The notes under the pieces: model-generated | The model's database searches: none | Told to the model about the DNA's origin: nothing | Seen by the model: the letters and a program-made list of their open reading frames with translations, nothing else | Translations under genes and position numbers: made by a program | Part shown: positions 25,431 to 36,756 of the stretch, piece after piece | Position numbering within the stretch: position 1 is the stretch's first letter | How the letters are laid out: each line of letters begins with the position of its first letter | Source: Sindora glabra | Lineage: Eukaryota; Streptophyta; Magnoliopsida; Fabales; Fabaceae | Direction: 5' to 3' | DNA length: 64,000 bases | Assembly (NCBI GenBank): GCA_020226215.1 | Contig: CM035235.1 | Location: 68,163,283 to 68,227,282 of the forward strand

Positions 25431-26798
25431 ATTTATAACAAGTCAATAGCTTGTACTTTATTTAGAGTTATAATAAAGAAATAAATAATAAATTTTGCTT
25501 AATTAAGATCACAAAAGAAGAGACATAAAATTTATATCTCTTGAAGACACCATAAAATTTTGCCTTCGTAGTATTCTTTATCTTTTGTCTCTATTATCTT
25601 TTTGTTTTAATGATACACCAACAAAAAATCTATTTTATTTTCCTTCTCTCTTTTTTATTATTTTTTCATTAATTTTCCTTTAATTTTTTAAATAATTTAA
25701 TACTAGAAGTTTATTATCTTATACCTCTAAACAAGAATAAGTTACATATAATCAATTATCAAAACACAGTGCCAATCATAAATTAAATGATATATCTTAG
25801 AATATGTTATTAATAATTATATTTATTAAAAATATAAAATACCCTATTTAATTTTGAGTTCGTTGTATTTTATTCTTGATAACTTTGAAAACTTGCAAAT
25901 TAATCCTTCTCTTATAGAAAAAGTTAAAATTAATGTTTATCATTTAATTAATTAATTATTTTATTAAATTATATAATTTTTACTAAATTTTAACTAAGAA
26001 TTATAATATTATTAAATTATTTCAATTTTTTATTAAGTTTTAAATAAAAATTTATAATATTTTTATTGTTGGTTTATTTTATCATTTTATACATAATTTC
26101 ATAATCCGTGGGCCATTTTAAAATATTTATTTAAAATTTTATAAATCTAACTTAATTTTTATTAATTAAATAAAGTAAAATTGTACAAAAAAGATTTTAC
26201 GATAAACCAATAAACAATAACATTATGATTCTAATCTAAAAATTTTCTTTAAAAATTTTTGTAATTTAATAATACGATTAATTAAGTGTATATTAAATTT
26301 TAATTTTTGGGGTAAAGTACAATCCCAAAGCTCAAAACTGGGCACTTCACAATTTTTTTTTTTAATTGATTGCCCTTGCAGGGTAACAACCTGCAATGAC
26401 TTGGCAGTCGTAACTACATTTACACATCCATATCCAAACCCAAACTCCGATCGCAGAGAAAAGTGCAGAGAGAAGGAAACTGACAGACAGTTCGAAAAAT
26501 TCCTACAGATACACCACATTTTAGCATTAGCAAACGCTTGAATAAGAAAAAAAAACCTAACAGTCGTTGCGTTGAATCTATTCAACGTGCTGTTTTCTTT
26601 TCTCTTCCAGTTCTTCATCATTTTCTTTCTCTCTGGACACCAATTTTTATTTGGATCCCAATTCATTGCTCGATTCGGCACCTGGGAGTGCTCAATTTGG
26701 TTTCTCAGGTGATCTAGTGATGGGGGCGGAAAAGAGCGTTCGGTTGATTTGTTGACTGAATTTTCGCATTCCCTTAGGGGCGTCATCGAGGGCTCCAA

Positions 26799-29700
26799 AT
26801 GAGTATGCCTAGGCCGAACCAGGTGATGGTGAGGGACCTAGTCGAGGAAGCAAAGAAAAGGATTGTTTTCCTGGTCATATGTGTCGTGGGACTCTCGTAT
26901 CTCATGTCGTGTGAGTTGACGGTGTTGCTTCTGTTCAATTATTACTTTATTAGGGATTATCATTATCATTTTCTTCTCTGGTTTCTATAAGTTTATGAAT
27001 TTTGGTTATCTGTGTTTATGCGGCCCCTTAATTTTTGGAGAATATCCTTCTACAATGTTATGTCCTATAAAACTGAGAGCGTTTATGTATGCTTTTTAGC
27101 TCAACGTTGAATAGGCATTTATATGAAGTGCTCTGCCTCTTAAGAGTGATTGAATTGTTTTACCATAGGGATTCTTATTTGCTTTGAAATTTATGTTCAG
27201 TCTCTAAACAAATTAGTAATCCTATGGTCGGAACATTCAATCCGTCAGGATCACCTTTTTTTGAATAAATCTTAGTTATTACATGCCCAGTATTTGCGAA
27301 GAATAGGTAGCATTGAAGTGATATCAGGTCAATTTATAGGCATTCATGTTGGCTACGGTGAGATCTATATGAATATTCCTACTTCCTTATTTGTTCATAT
27401 TGGTGATACCAGCAAAACAATAACCAAGTCTTTGACAGTTACCATGTTATGCCCTGGATATGTCTCTGTTTTCCCATATCCGGTGAAGTTTGTGCTCCAT
27501 TTCTTTGATGGTCTTTGGTCCTTGATCATAATATGGGGAATTACAAAATGATCCTGTAAGTTAATATTCTGCTAGTTACATTAGTATTCATGATGTACAA
27601 GGAAGGGAAAAGAAGAGAAAATGATTATAAAACAATAATTTAGATGTTATTTTCTGCTGTATCTTTTGGAGAATTTGCTGAGGAAATACATTGGAGATGG
27701 GTTGAGGCACTGAGGGTTGTTGACATTTGACATGCTGGAACTATTATAATTTCTTTTTGTATGTGGAAAGGACATAATGAAAAGAATCCAATGCAGCTTG
27801 TTTGGTTTGTTTCAATTAGACGAGTCTGAGGTTTTTCTGAACTGTGAACCAAACTGAAATGGTAATAAAAAAGTGCGTCTAAAATTGAAGCAAACTAGCA
27901 TGGTGTCTCTTGAAATTGAACAGCTGCTACCGCATTTTTTTTCTTTTTTTTAGCATTGTCATGAACACTACTAATTTTTGTGTTGATTTGGTGAAAAAGA
28001 AATGACAAGCTGAAGCTGTTTTTTCCCTCATCTAGGAGATATATGATTTCAATGTTCACGTTTACCTGGTTTGGTGCAAGGATATTTGTACTCCTTTGTT
28101 ATTGTTTAATTTGCTTCCACGTTTTTACTTTTATTAACATGTTAATCTGGTGAATAGAGCTATACTTTATATGCTTTAAGTGTTCCCTTCATCTAGAACA
28201 TGAAGCTTTTGTAAGTTGTTTTTGTTGATTTTAAACTTGATGTTGTTTCAAATCATTGATTTTCAAGCTACATCATTTTTTATTGTTTCAGTGACAAGCT
28301 CCTCAGTTTGGGTTAACTTGCCGGCTGCTGCCTCCTTAATTATCATCCTCCGTTATTTATCCCTAGACATTGAAATGAGGAGGAAAGCCGCAGCATACAA
28401 CAGCAAACCAGGCTCCACCAGCACTCAGTCTTCAAAGAAACCTCCTGACACTCCTAGAGTGGTTGTGAAGTCTGAATGGAAAGCAAAAGTGAACTCTCCT
28501 GTTGTTGAGGATGCAATAGACCACTTCACAAGGCATATTGTTTCCGAGTGGGTGACTAACCTGTGGTACTCTCGCTTAACACCAGATAGAGAGGGCCCTG
28601 AGGAATTAGTGCAAATAATGAATGGTGTCATTGGGGAAATTTCAGGACGTGCGAGGAATATAAATCTGATTGACCTGTTGATTAGGTTTCTAGTTTCATT
28701 TGTTATCCATGACCTTTACTGTATTCTTATCAGTTAATTAGTTGGGAATTAATTTTTCCTCTTTGGTTCAGGGATCTTATTAATATCATATGCACACACT
28801 TGGAGCAGTTTCGTGCTGCTCAATTGAAGATTGAAAAGGAACATTCAGGGTCAATAACAATGGAATGTCGAGATACAGAACTGAGACGTGTCTTGGCTGC
28901 TGAGAATAAGTTGCATCCTGCTTTATTTTCTGCTGAAGCTGAGCATAAGGTTTTTCTCATTATTATTATTTTTTCTGTGTACATTAATTAATTCATAATT
29001 ATGTCCTTGTTAATAGGCAATATCTTGTTCCTTCACTCTTGAGGATTGAAGGATAATGGTGTATGTATCCTTGATTAATAGGTTTTGCAGCATCTGATGA
29101 ATGGTCTTATGTCTGTCACATGCAAGTCTGACGATTTGCAGTGTTCTTTCTTCCGATATACTGCAAGGGAGCTCCTTGCTTGTGCTGTAATACGACCTAT
29201 ACTAAACTTAGCCAGTCCAAGGTATCCATTTCCTACCATTTTAATTCATTTTCTGCACATGTTGTTATCCTCATTTTCCTTTTTCATTCACAGATTTATA
29301 AATGAAAGAATTGAATCTGTAGTACTCAAAATGACCAAGGCTAAAAAGGGGGTTACTGCAGTTCAGGAAGCATCTCAATCCAAAGTAGATGGGTTGCAGA
29401 TTTCATCTGATCACTTTTCCAAGTTCTTGGATCCTTCGGTTACTGGTGTTGAGCTCGTGCAGTTAAGAAATGGTCACACCAGAGCTGCCCAGTCATCTGC
29501 TGAACGCAATGCTAATGAAAGTTATTCTAAAGATCCATTGCTTTCAGTTGATGCTCAATCATCTCGATCATGGAGCTCATTGCCCTCAAAATCCCAAACT
29601 AGTGATGACCAAGGTATTCAACGACACCGTTCAGGAGAAGAGTGGGGTGACATCTTAGATGTCATCTCTCGTAGAAAGACCCAAGCCCTTGCTCCTGAAC

Positions 29701-32700
29701 ATTTTGATAACATGTGGACCAAAGGGAGAAACTACAACAAAACAGAAGGAGAGAATTCCTTGAATAAGCAAATCCTCCAGCGTCCTGTGGTAGAAAAATC
29801 ACAAACTGTAGATCGAGGGAAGGCGATATCCAAACCCAAGGATGATGCAAATTCCCAGCTTAATCGCTCAAAGGGCAACAGTGTTGGTTCTGTATATAGC
29901 AATAAATTTACTGTTGAAGATACACCCTTTTATGCAGACATGAATGGATCAACTCATCCTTCCATTGCCTCATATCACAATAATGAGCACTACCACATGC
30001 ATCAGCAGATAATTGATTCAGGGAGCAGTACTTCTTATACTTCTGAAGATGATGAAACTAGCAATGTCACTGGTCTTGATTCCCCTGTAACTAAAGTTTG
30101 GGATGGAAGAAGTAACAGAAATCATTCTGTTTCTCACATTCATCACCCACTTGAGAATTTTGATGGTTATGGTACTAAGAAGATGAATAGGAGGAACTCA
30201 TGCTACCACAGGGTACCCCAAACCCAATATGGCTGGAAAAAGTCTAGGGCAAGTACTCGAAACGTAAATACTTGGCAGGAAATTGAGAGGACTAGTTTTT
30301 TATCTGGAGATGGCCAGGATATACTTAGTTCTATGAAAGCAGATGTCAATTCTGACGACTCTAGTGATGATGCTTATTTTGAAAATTTGGGTAGAATTCA
30401 TAGTGGTGCAGCAGCTTCTTCTTCAGCATCCTTTATTTCTAAACCAGGATCTCTTAGCTTGGCTGATACTTCCTTGAAAAGTTCCTTGGCAGTAGATTCT
30501 TTTAGTAAATTGAAATGCGAGGTAGTTATCATAGTTTTACATGTTGCTTCTTTAGCTGGTCATGCCTAAGCTTACATTTTAGTATGCTTTTAGGTGAAAA
30601 ACGTGTAAGTTGACTTACTTATGCAGGTTTTTGGAGCAAATATTGTGAAGAGTGACTCTAGAACATTTGCTGTCTACTCCATATCTGTTACTGATGTAAA
30701 TAATAACAGCTGGTCTATTAAAAGAAGGTGCAAAGGCTTCTACTTTGTTTTTGTATACTGTTTATAACTGATCATGTTTTCTTGTGTCCCCCCCCCCCTT
30801 TTTATGGTGGCTTTCTGTAACTGAGTTTTTGGGCTTATCTTTAAAGATTTCGTCATTTTGAGGAACTACATCGGCGCCTGAAAGAGTTTCCTGAATATGA
30901 TCTCCATTTGCCTCCAAAGCATTTTCTGTCAACAGGTTTAGACGTACCAGTTATACAGGAGCGGTGTATATATCTGGACAAATATTTGAAGGTCAAAAGC
31001 TTAACCGCATTACTTGCCCCATCCCAAACACAATCCTATACTATCGTGTGTTATGGTTTTTAAAAATTCCCTATGTTCTCTACCTTTTCATATCAGCGTC
31101 TACAAATGTTACTCATTGATTGATTGTTTTTGTCTCTCAGAAGCTTATGCAGCTTCCTACAGTTTCTGGATCAATTGAAGTCTGGGACTTTCTCAGTGTG
31201 GACTCTCAGGTCTGATTGCCTGGTCAACAGTCTTTCCTCTCTACATCAAAATTTTCCTTTTTCCCTTTACTTTAAATTCCTAAAAAATTTTATTTTGCTT
31301 ATCTCATCACGATATATTATGATGCAGACATACATATTCTCAAACTCATTTTCTATCATCCAGACATTGTCAGGTGAATCATCCTTGAGGGAGACTGTTG
31401 GACATTGATATTTTATCTTCATTTTTCTACTTTTGACTTATTTAGCATTTCTGTGTTTATGAAAAACTACCCTAGTTGACCTGAGTGATAAGCCATCTGA
31501 AATAGCTAAAGGCAGTTCAAACGTTTCTGTGCCTGCAATTGATCCTCCTGCCTCCCAGAGAGAACATTATACAGTTGAAAATAAGGAGGCTGCTTTGCGA
31601 ACTAGAAAGAATGCTGCAGCAGATGGATTGGGTTCAAAACTAAAGGAATCCAAAAAGTCACTCGATAATCCTGGAAGTGTTAGGGATTCCAGAGCACTGA
31701 TGACTGTACCCTCTCCCAAGAAGTTGGTCCATGATATTCCCCCCAAAACTGTGTTGGACAAGAATGTCAAGGGAAGAGAGAGTGATGGCTCCGAGAAGGA
31801 GAAGAGGACTGACTTGCTGCGTGATTCGTCTGATTCTTTTCCTATGGAGGTGATCCATACACTTCGAAAGTTGCATCTTAATCTTCTTTATTACTCAATG
31901 ATATGTTTTGCTAAAAACTAAAAGTTGGAGGAAAAAGTTAGTCATGTGAATATTGATGTGTTCTCTCCCGCAAATTAATTGTAGTATCCGATTGTTGATA
32001 TGCTTCATACTGCTCAATTTAATACACATGATGACATATTCTGATTAAGCATTCCTGTGCAGTGGGTGCCACCAAATTTGAGTGTGCCAATAATGGATCT
32101 GGTTGATGTTATCCTGCAGCTTCAAGATGGTGGATGGATTAGGTAATTTTAATAATTATAGCACTTAACATAAGATGCTAATTGAGATTTGTGTGAAATT
32201 TCAAACCTGTCGAGGTATATCTTGTTTACTTTACAGACGGAAGGCTTTCTGGGTTGCTAAACAGATCCTACAACTGGGAATGGGCGATGCCTTTGATGAT
32301 TGGCTGATAGAGAAAATACAACTTCTTCGTAAGGGATCAGTGATTGCTTCTGGGGTCAGGCGAGTTGAGGAAGTAATCATCGGACTTGTTTGCTTTTTTG
32401 GATTTCAAATGTTATGGGCACTTCTCGTAATCCTGATCATGTTTCTGGGCAACAATATAGATGTACTTAGTATTGTAGGGTAGAATCTTCTATGTAGAAT
32501 GCTCCTTTAAAATATAGGGTGTGCTGATATGCTGTTGTGCCAATTGAACAGATACTCTGGCCTGATGGAATATTCATAACCAAGCATCCAAAGCGGCGAA
32601 GGCCACCACCACCATCACCATCACCGTCACCATCACCAGCATCTAGCCCATCCCAGAAATCACCTCAGGGCCAACAACCTACAGGAATATCTTCTCCTAA

Positions 32701-33597
32701 GATGACTGAAGAGCAGCAAAAGGAAGCAGATCGACGTGCTAAGTTCGTATATGAGTTAATGATTGGTAGGGCCTGTTGTCTTGATAAATATTTATTTTCA
32801 GACCTGAGAGTCATTTTGTATTCTGTGTGTAAGCGGAAAGTTCATCACAGTGTAATTAAGTTATCTTCTCTGCTTCGTATTTGCATACAGATCATGCACC
32901 AGCGGCAGTTGTAGGACTTGTTGGTCGCAAGCAGTATGAGCAGTGTGCCAGGGATCTCTATTTTTTTCTTCAGGTAATTTCAATCTAGATGCGTGATGTT
33001 ATCAAATTGAATGAGGAAATGAGTCTGGTGGTTTTTTGGATTTGTCATCATGTTCTCACTTCTCGATCTGGGTTTTTTGTGAGGTTTTACATCACAATAT
33101 TATGATAATGGAGGTATTTGAGTTTGGAATCTGACAACCTTCTTGATGAGCATGATCATATGTTTAATAGCATTTTTTGATTCATTTGGTTCATGGCAAC
33201 AATGTCCCATTCTTTCCAGTTAACTGAGGATAATCAGCAAAAAAAAATAAATCTGTATCATTAGCATCTAGACATGCTTATATTACAATCTTGCATTGCA
33301 TTTATATAATGTAGTTATTGAACTATCCTTGCATTGGAAATAGAAATGCAATAATGATGGTCAATTAGAACGGACAACGTTTAGGACTTTATGTTTTTGA
33401 TAACAAAATAACATGACCATTGCTTTGGTTTTTTGCATAATGTTGATAACTCTTTCTTGCAGTCACCTGTTTGCTTAAGGCGGTTGGCTTTTGATCTTCT
33501 TGAGCTACTATTGTTATCGGCATTTCCAGAACTAGATTATGTATTCAAGGATTTACATGAAGAAAAGCAAAAATTTGGTGAACTTAAATTAAATTAA
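26799..33597 (+). CDS. PXA-PX-nexin C sorting nexin, 15 exons, 1144 aa
   Basis: Membrane-anchored sorting nexin of the SNX13/14/25 architecture, which binds phosphoinositides and works in endosomal or ER-contact trafficking. Exons: 26799-26910, 28292-28685, 28772-28949, 29082-29221, 29294-30521, 30627-30727, 30847-30991, 31141-31209, 31328-31373, 31476-31849, 32063-32142, 32237-32372, 32552-32765, 32891-32973, 33463-33597; total 3435 nt. Two membrane segments lie near residues 22-38 and 46-62. A PXA domain follows (VVEDAIDHFTRHIVSEWVTN to about 290). A long Ser-rich acidic linker fills exon 5. The PX domain is spread over exons 6-9 (RFRHFEELHRRL, YIFSNSFSIIQTLS; start about residue 685). A nexin-C domain begins near 930 (WVPPNLSVPIMDLVDVILQL). 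A Pro/Ser repeat lies in exon 13. Length and order fit Arabidopsis PXA-domain proteins such as At1g15240. All junctions are GT-AG and no lesion is seen. The first intron is 1.4 kb. Confidence 0.93.
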
Positions 33598-35505
33598 AGA
33601 TCAAATTTCTTAGTTTAGCCACACGGAAATCTTCTTGTTGATGATGCCTTCCAATTTCATTTTCTTTGTGAATGCATTGGGCATGCATATCTCTTTCATT
33701 ACCCATTTTTGTTCTGTAATTAACTTCAATTTTGCCTTATTGAGTGTAAATATCGAGACTAGTGCAATTGTTTGATATCCTTTTCTTGCAACGAGTTTTC
33801 ATCTTCAATCATCATATTCATATGACTATAATCATCACTCTAGAGATCCGTTTACTTGTTTAGAATAATCTCAAATCCGGATTATACAGATTGCCCTTAT
33901 GAGACATTATTTTCTTTCAAAGTAATGTAGTGAGAAGTTTCCTAGGCAGATTGATAAAATTATGAGACATTCTTTATCTATGTATTTCCCAAAAATATAT
34001 TACACATCAACCGTGATTGAGGTAGAGGGTAGAAATCATTACACTAATGCAAATTTTTGAGACTTTAATGATGGTATTGATGAATTTGAGTGTGTAACTT
34101 TATTTATATTTAATGTAGCTTGTAGTATTAATTTTTTTGAGAAAAAAACTCGTGTTTTTCAATTGATTTGAGTGTTTCTAATTTTCTTGATTAGATAAAT
34201 TATTTTTTAACTTGAGTGCTTCTAATTTGACTTCAGTTTTCTTAAGAAAAAATTAGTCTTTTCTAATAATTAATTTGAGTGTTCTTAATATTTTTTGATT
34301 GAATAATAAATTATTTTTCATAACTTATTTTTTAATCACGATTTCTTTCATTAAAATATTTTATACTATCTTTTAAGAAAATTATTATTATAAGTCATAG
34401 AATATGAATCGACATATTACATCCCTATCAATCAATAATCACTTATTACGCCCCATGCTCAAAATAAAAAGCTGTGAATCCGAAATTTAGGATTCAATAT
34501 GAGTTGACAAAAAACTTTCTAAAATAATAATATATACATGCCGAGGCATTTGGTACAGCGTACATAGAAAATAAAATCGTCGAAACCTACTCGGCTTCAA
34601 GCATCGCTATCTATTAGCAACTAATTATCAAAGGCATCAAGTATACCAGAGAAACACAAGTTCAAGATCCTAGTTATAATCAATTCATTGAATAATTAAA
34701 TGCGTATTTTCTGTTTGATTAGATTGGCGCAGAATTATTTCTAAGCTCCATAGTTTATTATTTCTAAAAGTCATGCATGTGGTTTAATTTTCAACCATGT
34801 CTCTAAATTAATTAAAGATGTTGCTAAAAAGCGGAAAAAAATACAACCTAATTTTAACATTTTTTTTTACCAAACATAAATATTCACCCATAATCAATTG
34901 TTGTCGAATCAACTACGCTTAAAATCAATTCTTACTCCCACTGTTGTTACAAACAAGATCCAAGCACCACTATTACAAACAAGCTGTAATTATAGGGCTT
35001 AATAGAAGATTTTTCACTCATGCTCCCAGTCCTACTCACTTAATCCTCACAGATTGTGAGAACCATATTTCAATAGACCTAGATCAGTGAGTGTATCAAG
35101 CATTTCCCTTTAACATAAACAAATATGCCAGCCAGTGCATGATCACATAGCAAAAAGTAGATGCTCAAGCAGGCCAGGCTACCTGGTTATACAATCGATA
35201 CACAATAATTCATCCAACGGTGAAGAAATAAAAAGTTGGGATCCAATTTCACAGATAAATACTAAACTATGTGGTGTTTCCCAAAAGGTATGTGTTAACC
35301 AAAAAAAGATGTCATAAACTCTAAATGAACAACCAAACCGTCTCACAGCCATCTTGTTCAAATATAAAGCAAATACAAATTTAATGAAACCAAAAAAGAC
35401 AATAGCAATGATGTTATAAATTCAAGGAAGAATGTTCTAACTTGCAAAAGCTTGCCCCAACATTCTAATCCTACTAAAGTACCCAGCAAACAACTAAGAA
35501 ACACC
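33598..35505. other. Convergent 3' spacer, sorting nexin to eL37
   Basis: About 1.9 kb holding both 3' untranslated regions and A+T-rich spacer. I see no exon. Open frames near 35135-35361 are antisense pairs without features. Confidence 0.5.
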
Positions 35506-36324
35506 TTAAGCAGAGGCAGCTGCTCCCTTCTTCCTAGGTGCTGCTTGAGTACCTAATATCAAAAAACACAAGAACATCATATTAACATAACACCAACCGC
35601 CAGCAGCATTAGGGGGAAAAAAGTTATAATAGTATTAAAGTAGAAAGTTGTAAATACCCTCTCTGAAGCCACTCTTAAATCTGCGAGGCACATGACGCAA
35701 ATACCTCATCCTACCGGTTCCAGTAGTCTTTCGGCGGATTGCCTTCACACTCCAGTTATCTAAAATTACATTCAGTAGAAACAATATCAAACCCACAACA
35801 TAGAAAATTGACCATCACGAATAATACTTCAAAGCCAAAATCATTATCTGAAAACAGAGGGTTCAACAACAAGCTAATCATGGTTATCATCACAGAAAGT
35901 AGTGTACCCAAAAACAAAGCAATCTGAGAATATAGCTCATAAATCAAATTTAAACTCAATTACTTTACTTGAATAGAGAATCACATTTAATTAACAATCA
36001 ATCCTTGGTAGCCACATAAAAACGCAGACAAATAGACTTACATTTCCTCTTGCGAGCAGCAGGGAAAGCACAAGCGGCGCAACGACTCTTCTGGATGTGG
36101 AAGCTGCGGCGTCCACACCTCACACAGAGGGTGTGAGTCTTGTTCCTCCTCTTACCAAAACTCCCTGTTCCCTTACCCTGCATTTCACATTGAAATCCAC
36201 AAATTAAGAATACGATACAGAGAGGAATAGGGAAAATGAACCAGCAAATACGAAAGCCATGGGCTTCATCCAATGGCGATAAAAAACACTGAGTCTATAG
36301 GCAGTTGGACGGGGAAAGTACCAT
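35506..36324 (-). CDS. 60S ribosomal protein eL37, 95 aa
   Basis: Zinc-binding component of the large ribosomal subunit. Exons (minus): 36324-36322 (only the ATG), 36177-36042, 35759-35658, 35552-35506; total 288 nt, exactly the family's 95 residues. Visible: GKGTGSFGKRRNKTHTLC at the start and a Cys4 zinc ribbon (CVRC ... CAAC) near residues 19-37. RRKTTGTGRMRYLRHVPRRF follows, then a Lys/Ala-rich tail. The coding part of exon 1 is three bases long; intron 1 begins immediately after the start codon and is removed in phase 0. The 5' leader has AGGGTTT-type text. The gene is head to head with the DDX11-like helicase. No defects. Confidence 0.96.
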
Positions 36325-36756
36325 TGAAGCAGATTAAGAAACCCTCGATGCAGCTAGCTCAAGGGCACAAAACGGCGAAGAGATGAAAATTTATACGGGC
36401 ATCTAGGGTTGGAGCCTTGGAGGGGTAATTACGGAATCATGCCCACATTTTTTTTGCGTATTCGGTTTGGCCCATTACCACCGGCAGGAGGCCCAAGTGG
36501 GCCTGCTTGGGATTTCTATGAATTGGGCTGTGCATCCCTTGCTGTGTAATATTATGGGCTCTCTAATATTAATGAGCCCAATGAGGCCCAAATTAAAATG
36601 GCGGGAAATCCGAATGGCTACTTCTCCTTCTGTGGCCACGAAAAGCAAATATGGCGGCAAAAGCATCACAAGGGGGAACTCATAGTTGCTAAGAAGAACA
36701 CTACCGTTTATTTTGCGCAGGGTTCGTATAGGTCAAACGTGAGATCGGGGGAAAAA
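36325..36756. promoter_or_regulatory. Bidirectional promoter with site II cluster and telo-box-like motif
   Basis: The 433 bp between the two start codons hold seven site II elements (TGGGCC, TGGGCT or their complements) within 122 bp: starts at 36469, 36490, 36498, 36524, 36555, 36575 and 36585. A telo-box-like CTAGGGTT lies at about 36404. Site II plus telo-box pairs are known promoter elements of plant ribosomal protein and cell-cycle genes, bound by TCP and other factors. The orientation of motifs is mixed, consistent with control of both eL37 (minus) and the helicase (plus). An in-frame ATG at 36598 lies inside this region. Confidence 0.75.

Larger units (their letters stand above)
16720..26600. 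other. Ten-kilobase A+T-rich repeat-derived spacer
   Basis: No exon with recognisable protein similarity on either strand. The composition is dominated by poly(A/T) and ATAATT words. Open frames of 60-90 codons (17156-17413, 19223-19414, 19851-20072, 20519-20731, 23039-23230) are low-complexity. Several diverged elements are visible and listed separately (19890-21245, 20609-20698, 24041-24465, 24736-25430). It looks like a graveyard of old non-autonomous elements. Confidence 0.5.

Noticed and set aside
26223..26798. 191-codon open frame on the minus strand, upstream of the sorting nexin
   Set aside because: It is antisense to the 5' leader of the sorting nexin, low in complexity, and has no motif or promoter context.
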